Made by a program: the position numbers and the translations under genes. A stretch of 53,096 bases of DNA from JBBTDV01 sp038042605 (lineage in GTDB: Bacteria; Bdellovibrionota; UBA1018): assembly GCA_964358645.1 (NCBI GenBank), contig CAYHPW010000015.1, forward strand, positions 1 to 53,096, in the 5' to 3' direction. The notes beneath the pieces were generated by a model. The model ran no database searches. It worked only from the letters and a program-made list of their open reading frames with translations, and had not been told where the DNA came from. Of this stretch, positions 34,580 through 41,828 are shown in pieces. Each line of letters starts with the position of its first letter. Within the stretch, counting starts at the first letter, position 1.

Positions 34580-35416
34580 ATGACAACATTTCAAGCAGTG
34601 ATAAATGCGATTTTATATGGTTCCTCTGAGATACTACCGGTCGGTGCATCTGCACATCTATTATTGCCGCACTACGTTGTTGGTTGGGCTCCGCCTCCAA
34701 ACATATTGCTGGGCGCCTTCAATGCAGGTGCAGCCATTTCATTGCTGATCTACTTCAGGGACGACTGGGCAAGTATGGTTTCAAGCTTGATTAGAATAAT
34801 TCTTTTTCGTAAGCAGCCAATGGCAATGGATGAGCAGTTGCCTTTATATTCAATGGTCGCGATTATACCAGCCAGCTTGGCTTCTTATTTATTGCCACAA
34901 ATGATCTTGTTTCACTTATCCAAGCCATACATTGTTGCAGCTACTTTAGCATTTACAGGACTACTCCTTGGTATATCAGACACCAGAAGCAAACATCAAA
35001 AAGGCATGCCGCATTGGAATCTGTTAGATTCGTGTCTGGTTGGGATTGGCCAACTCCTTCTGATAGTTCCAGGTAGCGGGATACAAACTGGTGGGCTTAT
35101 TATAGCGCTTGCTCGTAATTACAAACGCGAAGCGGCGATTAAATTTGTTTTCTTTGTTATAACTCCTTTTTTAATAACGAATGCGATTTTAAACTTGAAG
35201 ATTCTGGATTTTTCCAAGGCTATGCCGGATAACGATCTTAGCTGGCTATCGCTGGCTGCCGGCTTTGTAGTGTCATTGGCGACAAGTTTAATTGTCCTAA
35301 GCAGCTTTATTAAAAGTCTTCAGCAAAATGGATTTATGCGCTTGGGATTGTACCGTGTGCTTATAGCGATTGTCTTGGCGGCTGCCTTTTGGTTAAACAG
35401 CGCCTCCATCTCCTGA
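34580..35416 (+). CDS. UppP/BacA-like membrane protein with altered catalytic motifs
   Basis: 278 aa, about eight helices, with a GGAG box 9 nt upstream of the ATG. The fold-defining motif EGLTEFLPVSSTGH of undecaprenyl-pyrophosphate phosphatase appears as YGSSEILPVGASAH. Glu21 and His30 equivalents are kept, but the first Glu is Tyr13 and the Ser27 position is Ala. The second motif PGxSRSG appears as VPGSGIQTGG, so the Arg known to be essential in E. coli is absent. It is recognisably in the family but may be inactive, have other specificity, or work as a lipid transporter. It overlaps the convergent IHF/HU gene by 24 nt. Confidence 0.75.
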   Translation: MTTFQAVINAILYGSSEILPVGASAHLLLPHYVVGWAPPPNILLGAFNAGAAISLLIYFRDDWASMVSSLIRIILFRKQPMAMDEQLPLYSMVAIIPASLASYLLPQMILFHLSKPYIVAATLAFTGLLLGISDTRSKHQKGMPHWNLLDSCLVGIGQLLLIVPGSGIQTGGLIIALARNYKREAAIKFVFFVITPFLITNAILNLKILDFSKAMPDNDLSWLSLAAGFVVSLATSLIVLSSFIKSLQQNGFMRLGLYRVLIAIVLAAAFWLNSASIS

Positions 35417-35716
35417 AGACTGGTGGGCTTGTTGTTTTTTAGTAATATTCACCATTTCTTTTAACTCTTTGCCTACTTTAAAAAATGGCACACGCTTTGG
35501 GGGGACCTGTACAACCTGGCCTGTCTTAGGATTACGTCCTTGATAAGTGCCATAGGTTCTATTCACAAACGACCCGAATCCACGGATTTCTATTCTGTCA
35601 TCTTTTTTGAGCGCGTCAGACATCATGTCGAAAATTAAATTTACTACCATCTCCGCCTGCTTATGTTGCAGATGCGCTTTTTCAGAAATCACAAGCACCA
35701 AGTCAGCTTTAGTCAT
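35393..35716 (-). CDS. IHF-beta/HU-type DNA-bending protein
   Basis: 107 aa. The HU/IHF fold is complete: MTKADLVLVISEKAHL, IEIRGFGSFVNRTYG, GRNPKTGQVVQVPPKRVPFF and VGKELKEMVN. The R-x-G-R-N-P-K-T beta-arm that bends DNA is intact. The IEIRGFGSF style is closer to IHF-beta than to HU. A 14-residue polar tail follows the usual end. GGGGGG before the ATG is the probable ribosome site. A general role in nucleoid structure and promoter architecture is expected. Confidence 0.9.
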   Translation of the reverse strand: MTKADLVLVISEKAHLQHKQAEMVVNLIFDMMSDALKKDDRIEIRGFGSFVNRTYGTYQGRNPKTGQVVQVPPKRVPFFKVGKELKEMVNITKKQQAHQSSGDGGAV

Positions 35717-35823
35717 AAATCCCCCCTTGCCACGGGCTAACTATATACCTTTACGCTAAGGACAAGTGAGCGCTTTTGCAAGGAAATTCCTATACAATTA
35801 CTAAATTAATACGATAAATTATA

Positions 35824-36663
35824 TTAGTGCCACTTTATCAAGGTAAGAAAGATTTCAAACGCGATCAGTAAAATAATAACTAGTTCAAGCAGTGTTTCAC
35901 GCCTGGATTTAGACAAATCCACTATCACTTCAATACTTTCTTGAATGATTTTAATCTTATAATCAAGAGCACGATAGCGCGTATCGATCTCCAACATAGT
36001 TTTTAGCTCCTGATGAAGCTTGTCGAGCTCGACATTTTCCCATGTTTCATCAGGTGAATCGACAATATATAAGTTGGAAATAATCGACTGCTTTGTGTCC
36101 ATGCACATCCCAATGAACCGTATCAGCTGCTCACCGCTTTCAAGCATGCGCCCTTGTTTCTGAAGCTGCTTTGAAAAACGATTTGTCTGTTCCAGCAAAT
36201 TTTCAATCAGCACCTCGTAATATTCGAGTGCTGTGCTCTCAGCCAGCAACATGCAGGCTATTTTAACTATCTGATATGAAAATGCAGGTACAACTATTCG
36301 GTCAAAGAAAACTTTTGCACCTTGTGGTGCAACCTGCGGCGACTGACCTTGATCGGCTACCGCCAGTTCCTGAACCTCTAGAAGAAACACATCTGTAGCC
36401 CGTGCCTGGCCAGGCGGCATCCTATATTCGTTAAATACCGCAAGTTCCTTGTCGCGCATCTCATCCGGAACATTGAAGAAAACTACAGACCCGTAATTAT
36501 ACACAAACATATACGAGTCGCTGGCGTAACGTATGATCATTTCATAATTCGAGAATTCAATAGGAGATTCAGTAAAACGCCCGCGCAGATCCTTGAGCTT
36601 TAATTTCTCTGCAGTATGTACGGCTTGAATGCGAAAAATCTGTGTATTTGTCACGCTATTCAT
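35824..36663 (-). CDS. DUF155 (RMD1/Sif2-like) protein with C-terminal membrane anchor
   Basis: 279 aa from ATG 36663; the frame is open to a TTG at 36717. The family pattern is present: YMFVYNYGSVVFFNVPDE, a central helical region with LEYYEVLIENLLEQTNR and DTKQSIISNLYIVDSPDETW, and the end LLELVIILLIAFEIFLTLIK, a single transmembrane helix followed by a short tail. DUF155 proteins are conserved from bacteria to fungal and plant organelles with no settled biochemical role. In the minus-strand order mgtC, acylphosphatase, DUF155, the gap to the acylphosphatase is about 65 nt. Confidence 0.82.
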   Translation of the reverse strand: MNSVTNTQIFRIQAVHTAEKLKLKDLRGRFTESPIEFSNYEMIIRYASDSYMFVYNYGSVVFFNVPDEMRDKELAVFNEYRMPPGQARATDVFLLEVQELAVADQGQSPQVAPQGAKVFFDRIVVPAFSYQIVKIACMLLAESTALEYYEVLIENLLEQTNRFSKQLQKQGRMLESGEQLIRFIGMCMDTKQSIISNLYIVDSPDETWENVELDKLHQELKTMLEIDTRYRALDYKIKIIQESIEVIVDLSKSRRETLLELVIILLIAFEIFLTLIKWH

Positions 36664-36728
36664 CTTTGTAATACAATCTTGGTAATGCAATCCTGTGCCA
36701 TACCCCGTGGCGCGCAATCAATAAGACG

Positions 36729-37016
36729 CTAAGAGGTTTTAAGCACCAGGAATTCTGGTTTGAAAACTTCGTAAGTGCATTCTTCCTCTTTAACCTCCAG
36801 TGAAATAACATGCCCTACAGGTGGACCGACACTGCACTTTGAAACAAGACCAAGAACATCTTGCTCACATCCTGAAAATACCGCCTCGACCCTACCATCT
36901 GACAGGTTACGTACATATCCCCTCACTTCTGGAGACGCGAGTACTTGTTTTTTAAGCCAATTTCTGAATCCAACACCCTGTACCCTGCCGGAAACAAAGA
37001 CATGCCTTTGAATCAA
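36729..37016 (-). CDS. acyP: Acylphosphatase
   Basis: 95 aa from the TTG at 37016, which overlaps the mgtC stop as TTGA and has AGAGGT about 8 nt upstream. A longer frame to 37052 also begins with TTG. Core signature RVQGVGFRNWLKKQ with the phosphate-binding Arg (VGFR) and GYVRNLSDGRVEAVFSG with the conserved Asn are intact. It hydrolyses acyl phosphates such as acetyl phosphate and 1,3-bisphosphoglycerate in the cytoplasm. The size is normal for the family (about 90-100 aa). Confidence 0.88.
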   Translation of the reverse strand: MIQRHVFVSGRVQGVGFRNWLKKQVLASPEVRGYVRNLSDGRVEAVFSGCEQDVLGLVSKCSVGPPVGHVISLEVKEEECTYEVFKPEFLVLKTS

Positions 37017-37705
37017 ATCTGTCTTACCTCTCTTACGCCAGGTATCCCCCAAAGTTCGAGTATAAACTTTTTATGATCTCCCCTGTGACCGCTATATTTG
37101 CAGGTAAGCACACTAAATTCACCACGTGGGGAAATATCAAAGTCATCAAGTGTCAAATTATTCTGTGCAAATGCTTGATTTATCGCAAAGCGCATTTGTC
37201 CTTTTGGATCATCAACTACTATCTCACATGCAAAGCTAAGTGATCTCCCTAAAACACGGTCCTCAAAAAAGTTTGATAACACCAAAACTAATACAACACT
37301 TACCGAGGCAATAACCCCTATGTCGAATCTACCTATCCCTATGCAAATGCCGATAGCAGCAACTACCCAAATAGTCGCAGCCGTAGTCAACCCCAGAATG
37401 GTTCCGCGCGATTGAATTATTGTTCCTCCACCAAGAAAGCCTATTCCAGAGACAATCTGTGCAGCTATCCTGGCGGGATCACCCCAATATCCACTTTCAG
37501 ATAACGTCGTCGACATAAGAACCGAAACCGACGTATAAAGAGATGCCCCTATACAAATTAAAATATTTGTCTTTATTCCAGCCGGCTTATTCTTCAGCTC
37601 ACGCTCCAAACCAATTAAACCGCCACATATTACGGCGAATAAAATCCTTGGAAGAAAAAAACTTAATAGTTGCGTTAAAGTTAAATTAGCCGATGTACCG
37701 ATCAT
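37013..37705 (-). CDS. MgtC/SapB family membrane protein
   Basis: 230 aa. About four to five N-terminal helices with FAVICGGLIGLERELKNKPA, the family signature, then ILICIGASLYTSVSVL and IVSGIGFLGGGTIIQSRGTI. A C-terminal soluble domain of about 75 residues (LSFACEIVVDDPKGQMRFAI onwards) is of the ACT-like type seen in MgtC. Known members affect growth at low magnesium and regulate ATP synthase; the role here is inferred only. Coupled to acylphosphatase by the TTGA overlap. Confidence 0.87.
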   Translation of the reverse strand: MIGTSANLTLTQLLSFFLPRILFAVICGGLIGLERELKNKPAGIKTNILICIGASLYTSVSVLMSTTLSESGYWGDPARIAAQIVSGIGFLGGGTIIQSRGTILGLTTAATIWVVAAIGICIGIGRFDIGVIASVSVVLVLVLSNFFEDRVLGRSLSFACEIVVDDPKGQMRFAINQAFAQNNLTLDDFDISPRGEFSVLTCKYSGHRGDHKKFILELWGIPGVREVRQI

Positions 37706-37795
37706 AAACCGCTATTAATAACCCCACGTAGCCATAAGAGCAACGCTAGATAAAATCTTATTCACTTCAGATAGTTACAAAAAAAATATTAATCG

Positions 37796-37825
37796 TTGAC
37801 CTTTTTTGTCATAATGCACTAAACT
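37796..37825 (+). promoter_or_regulatory. Predicted promoter for the 37-codon small gene
   Basis: TTGACC (37796-37801) and TAAACT (37820-37825) are 18 nt apart. The predicted transcript would start near 37832 and reach the small open frame at 37868 within about 36 nt. It lies in the 356-nt gap between mgtC and tRNA-Arg. The rest of that gap is AT-rich with no other visible feature. Confidence 0.5.
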
Positions 37826-37867
37826 TATCATATAAGGGCGCAAAAGCAGACCGTTACCTGGAGCAGC

Positions 37868-37981
37868 ATGGACAAAAAAAATATACTAAAGATAAAAGAT
37901 ATACTTGGTACTATTGAGGCTTTTGTTATTTTAGATTTTGCCGCATGTGCCACAGCAGTCCTACTGATTTTAGTGTACTAA
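37868..37981 (+). CDS. Small membrane-like protein, 37 aa
   Basis: A frame of 37 codons with ATG 37868 and TAA 37979-37981. TGGAG lies 5 nt upstream and a promoter-like pair at 37796-37825 precedes it. The product begins with a basic stretch (MDKKNILKIKD) and ends with a hydrophobic helix of about 20 residues (AFVILDFAACATAVLLILVY), the typical layout of single-pass small membrane proteins. I recognise no family. It could also be a chance frame, but the three signals in correct spacing argue for a real gene. Confidence 0.5.
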   Translation: MDKKNILKIKDILGTIEAFVILDFAACATAVLLILVY

Positions 37982-38061
37982 ATCCAAATATCTCAAAGTT
38001 ATTATAGCTATTGTATTTTTTCCTACGGATGTGTAATTCAATTGGCTGTCACTATAGTATT

Positions 38062-38136
38062 GGCCTCATAGTTAAATGGATATAACGGAGCTTTCCTAAA
38101 GCTTTGTTCCAAGTTCGATTCTTGGTGAGGCCACCA
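38062..38136 (+). tRNA. tRNA-Arg(CCT)
   Basis: Acceptor stem GGCCTCA pairs with TGAGGCC, followed by discriminator A and an encoded CCA. Anticodon arm GAGCT/AGCTT with loop TTCCTAA gives anticodon CCT. T-arm CCAAG/CTTGG with loop TTCGATT. The D-arm (AGTTAAATGGATATAAC) is AT-rich but regular. Confidence 0.93.
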
Positions 38137-38209
38137 TTGATTTGTATTTGATTGATACAAAAGCTCTTATTTTTCTAAAGTTATAGCATATTGGTCCGAT
38201 ATTCTGGGT

Positions 38210-39757
38210 ATGCATACCAGAATATTCTACTCGGTCAAAAAGTATATATTAATCACTGCGTTAGTATTTACCGTCCCAAGTCCAGTAGAGGCTAAGCTAT
38301 TAAAAATAATACATACTAATGATTTACATTCTCATTTTGAAAGTTCTGATAACCCACAAAAGGGGGGCTATGCGGCATTAAAGGCTGTTATTAACTCGAT
38401 AAGAGAGGATGCAAAAAAAAATGGCATAGAGACATTAACAATGGATGCTGGAGACTTATCGGAAGGCTCCCCGTTCTTTATGGCTAAAGAAGGCCAAGCG
38501 TCATTCAAGGTATTGGATGAGATAGGATATGATGCTTTTACCATGGGGAACCATGACTGGTTGATAGGAACCAGGCAACTAAACTTGCTTTTTGAGATCG
38601 TCAATCCATCAGCACCAATTCTAAGCGCAAACATCATCTTCCCAAAAAAATATGAGGCACTTAAAAAACTTATACGACCTTATATAGAAGTAAAGCGAGC
38701 TGAATCAAGAATAGCCATCCTAGGCCTAACTACTGATGAAATGATATACAGTTGGCGTTTAAACAGCGGCGCTAAAATGCTGTCAGCATTAAAAACCGCT
38801 AATTTACTAATTCCACGAATTAGGAAAAACAACGACTTCGTCTTCGCGCTAACACATCTGGGTTTTAAACCGGATATGGAACTTGCAAAAAAAACCAGCG
38901 GGATTGATTTAATAATAGGCGGTCATTCGCATACGACGATTTTTGATCCAGTCCTTGTACAGAATAAACACGGGAAAAACGTACCCATCATGCAAACTGG
39001 CGAACACGGCCAGTATGTAGGCAACCTGCTGCTAAATATTGAACCAGGAAAACCCATTGAGATAATTCACTATGAGTTGGTGCCTGTATATGCAGATGGC
39101 CCCAAAGATACAACAATGACTGAGACAGTACAAGACGCACGACACGCGCTTGAAACCAAGTATGGACAAAATTGGCTATATGAAATGGTAGCTTTCTCGG
39201 AAGTACCGATAGAACGTCCACTTTATCGCAGCACTCAATGGGGCAATTTGGTTGCGGACGCGCTACGCGAGGCTGTTAAGGCCGACGCAGCTATCGATGT
39301 AGGTGAGTTTTACGGAACACCACAACCACCAGGACCGGTTACACGCGAACATATAATGAAGTTCTATCCAAGAACTTTCAGCTTAAAAAAACCATTTGGC
39401 TGGACTGTCTGGACAATCCAGGTCCCAGGCTGGGTATTAAAGCTGGCGATAGAGGAGGCAGAACGTTTTGGATCTCCTTTTACTACATCTAACATCACGT
39501 ACGAAATTGATCCAGGGACCAGGACTTCATTTACGAATTTCAGGATAGGCGGTGAGGTCATTAATGATCTAAGAGAGTACACGATCGCAGTGACTGAAGG
39601 CATAGGAAGGGGAGCTAAAGAAATATTTTCTCCGATATTAAAAATTATATTCAAGCCTTATAACAGCAATTTACCGGTATGGTTTGCAATAGAGAACAAA
39701 CTAAAACAAATAGGGGGAGTTGTCAGGGAACCCACATCCTCATCAATGCCGCATTAA
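38210..39757 (+). CDS. Secreted 5'-nucleotidase/2',3'-cyclic phosphodiesterase family protein (UshA-like)
   Basis: 515 aa. Signal peptide residues 1-28 ending SPVEA. The N-terminal metallophosphatase domain has all metal motifs: IIHTNDLHSHF (Asp38, His40), MDAGDLSEGSPF, FTMGNHDWLIG and IDLIIGGHSHTTIF. The C-terminal 5'-nucleotidase domain starts near residue 330 (RSTQWGNLVADALREAVKAD) and contains ITYEIDPGTRTSFTN. It would hydrolyse nucleotides or related phosphoesters in the periplasm. No Shine-Dalgarno is evident. Located just after tRNA-Arg. Confidence 0.87.
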   Translation: MHTRIFYSVKKYILITALVFTVPSPVEAKLLKIIHTNDLHSHFESSDNPQKGGYAALKAVINSIREDAKKNGIETLTMDAGDLSEGSPFFMAKEGQASFKVLDEIGYDAFTMGNHDWLIGTRQLNLLFEIVNPSAPILSANIIFPKKYEALKKLIRPYIEVKRAESRIAILGLTTDEMIYSWRLNSGAKMLSALKTANLLIPRIRKNNDFVFALTHLGFKPDMELAKKTSGIDLIIGGHSHTTIFDPVLVQNKHGKNVPIMQTGEHGQYVGNLLLNIEPGKPIEIIHYELVPVYADGPKDTTMTETVQDARHALETKYGQNWLYEMVAFSEVPIERPLYRSTQWGNLVADALREAVKADAAIDVGEFYGTPQPPGPVTREHIMKFYPRTFSLKKPFGWTVWTIQVPGWVLKLAIEEAERFGSPFTTSNITYEIDPGTRTSFTNFRIGGEVINDLREYTIAVTEGIGRGAKEIFSPILKIIFKPYNSNLPVWFAIENKLKQIGGVVREPTSSSMPH

Positions 39758-39764
39758 GTTTTGG

Positions 39765-40487
39765 TTAAACTATAATCAAAGCAAGAACAGATAAAATCAA
39801 TAGATCGAGATTACTCGTTATAGTGCATTTGATGTCTACACCGAAGCGTGTTTTTTGCGGAGAAATCCTTCCGCTTGCGTAGACATCCACCAAATTACCC
39901 ATCACGCCGGCACTTAACACCGTGTCTCCATTAGCAAGATCAAGCATGACATCATGAAGATAAACACGATCTGGCATAAATGGCATTTTAACGTAAAGTC
40001 TGAAGCGTTCACCTCTGGAGTCCATGCCATACAACCTTACGACACCATCATTTATAGCTATTTTAAAACTAAACATCTTTGGGAAATGTAATGAATAAAT
40101 CTGCCATCTATTTGCGGTTTTTTTCGGCATTAGTTCAATGCTGGTTATCTCATCGAAATATACATAAACATTGAGGGCTGTTTTCTTCTTAATTATTTTT
40201 ACGTAGCTTAACTTACCAAGCGCTTCTCTTAATACCCCTCCGCCCCAGTTGACTAGAGGCTCAGCAAGATAACGGATAGTCCCTCCATCCAATAAAATCT
40301 CATCCGGATAACTGACTAATACATCCTTAAAGACTTTTATTAAAAAATCAGGACTATAAGCTGTGTCATTTTCGTATTCACCAGTATTGTAAAAATAACC
40401 ATCAACTTCATCAGCCATGGCGCCTGTAGACACCAGCAATAATAACTGCAACGACGCACTTATAAACAAACAACGTATAATATTCAT
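39765..40487 (-). CDS. Exported protein of unknown function
   Basis: 240 aa. N-terminal signal peptide (MNIIRCLFISASLQLLLLVS, ending GAMA). The body contains SPDFLIKVFKDVLVSYPDEI, YVKIIKKKTALNVYVYFDEI and ADGDTV-like beta-rich segments, including DRVYLHDVMLDLANGDTVLS and VDVYASGRISPQKTRFGVDI. The final 15 residues are strongly hydrophobic (LLILSVLALIIV), so it may be membrane-anchored at the C-terminus. The beta pattern is reminiscent of lipid-binding DUF2993-like proteins, at low confidence. It faces the 5'-nucleotidase gene convergently with a 7-nt gap. Confidence 0.55.
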   Translation of the reverse strand: MNIIRCLFISASLQLLLLVSTGAMADEVDGYFYNTGEYENDTAYSPDFLIKVFKDVLVSYPDEILLDGGTIRYLAEPLVNWGGGVLREALGKLSYVKIIKKKTALNVYVYFDEITSIELMPKKTANRWQIYSLHFPKMFSFKIAINDGVVRLYGMDSRGERFRLYVKMPFMPDRVYLHDVMLDLANGDTVLSAGVMGNLVDVYASGRISPQKTRFGVDIKCTITSNLDLLILSVLALIIV

Positions 40488-40544
40488 GTTTGATGCGGTC
40501 TTTTAATTGATTACATGATTATTTACAAGCAATTAGTTTGGCAA

Positions 40545-41828
40545 TCAGCCAAAGCGTATCCCATCAAGTGGGTTAAGCCTAGCGGCGCGCCAACTTGGAT
40601 ATATGCAAGCAACAGCGACTATAAGGAAGGCACACCCAGCTACTGCAAAATAATAGGCGGGGTCAAACGTGACAGGTAGTGTGCGATCGTAAAAAACATC
40701 TGGCAACTTGATGAATTCATATTTCCTCAATATCATACAAATACAAAAGCCAACAACAGCTCCAGCCGCAACCCCTATACCACCTATCAACATGCCTTCG
40801 GACAGGAATATGGCCGCTACCTCGCTTCTCCTTGCACCCATTGCCTTAAGAATCGCGATCTCCTTCTTCTTTTCCAGCACCATCAGAGTAAGCGTAGTAA
40901 CTATATTGAACGACGCCACCACCACGATAAATGCAAGGATCACGAACATAGCAATCCGCTCAAGGCGAAGCGATGCAAACAAATGGGCATTAAGCTGATT
41001 CCAATCCTGCACTTTAAAACCAGGCAATACACGACGGAGATCATCGGCCCCTTTTGCCGCTCTCCCGAAGTCCTTCACAGCAATCTCCCACTGTGACACT
41101 ACCCCGGATTTTCTTAAAAACGACCTTACAAGGGAAGAGCTGGCAAACACCGTGTGGAGCTCCTGCTCAGGCAGACCTGATTTATATATCCCTGAAACAT
41201 GAAACTGCTTCATTCTTGGGACTGATTGCAATGGCCCTTCTTTTTCAGTAGGCGAAATTAGCAGCAGTTTATCACCAGGCACAAGACCCATCTCTAAAGC
41301 AAGCTCATTGCCCACTATGATACCTACCGAGTCGTTACCTAACTGTATCGAATCCACCATCTGTGATTCTATTTTTTTCAGTCTTGGCTCGTCGACTCCT
41401 TTCAAAACAACACCTGTTACTTTTCTTCCACTTTTTAAAATAGCTTCGGTAGACACTACTGGTGAAAAACTTATAACTTCATTTGTCGCGCCAAGCGTTT
41501 GCTTGACAACCACTGGATCAACTGAACTTTCAGGAACATAGCCTTTTTCAAAACCCTGCAACTCGTGCGGAGGCGTCACGAGGATATGTAAATCAGAGCT
41601 AATCAAGCGTTTTTTTAACTCAGCTTCAAAGCCATCCATCACTGACAACACCAGGATCATAGCTGTTACGCCAACAGCAATCCCAAGGATTGACAAAACC
41701 GTTATGAAGCTAAGAAAACGTGAATTTTTCTTCGACTGAAGATATCGAAACCCAACCCACCTTATCCACGGCTTCAATAAAACCTGTATAGCTGACCAGA
41801 AACCGTATCTAAGATTACCTAGATTCAC
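40545..41828 (-). CDS. lolE: Lipoprotein-releasing ABC permease LolC/LolE
   Basis: 427 aa, GTG start overlapping the FadJ-like stop as GTGA. FRYLQSKKNSRFLSFITVLS, GIAVGVTAMILVLSVMDGFE is the LolC/E signature around helix 1. A periplasmic domain (about 75-275) follows, then three helices with RLERIAMFVILAFIVVVASF and VLEKKKEIAILKAMGARRSE, the FtsX/MacB coupling motif. It extracts lipoproteins from the inner membrane for transport by LolA. The ATPase partner LolD is not encoded beside it in this window. The N-terminal extension of about 20 residues before the family start is unusual. Confidence 0.87.
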   Translation of the reverse strand: MNLGNLRYGFWSAIQVLLKPWIRWVGFRYLQSKKNSRFLSFITVLSILGIAVGVTAMILVLSVMDGFEAELKKRLISSDLHILVTPPHELQGFEKGYVPESSVDPVVVKQTLGATNEVISFSPVVSTEAILKSGRKVTGVVLKGVDEPRLKKIESQMVDSIQLGNDSVGIIVGNELALEMGLVPGDKLLLISPTEKEGPLQSVPRMKQFHVSGIYKSGLPEQELHTVFASSSLVRSFLRKSGVVSQWEIAVKDFGRAAKGADDLRRVLPGFKVQDWNQLNAHLFASLRLERIAMFVILAFIVVVASFNIVTTLTLMVLEKKKEIAILKAMGARRSEVAAIFLSEGMLIGGIGVAAGAVVGFCICMILRKYEFIKLPDVFYDRTLPVTFDPAYYFAVAGCAFLIVAVACIYPSWRAARLNPLDGIRFG

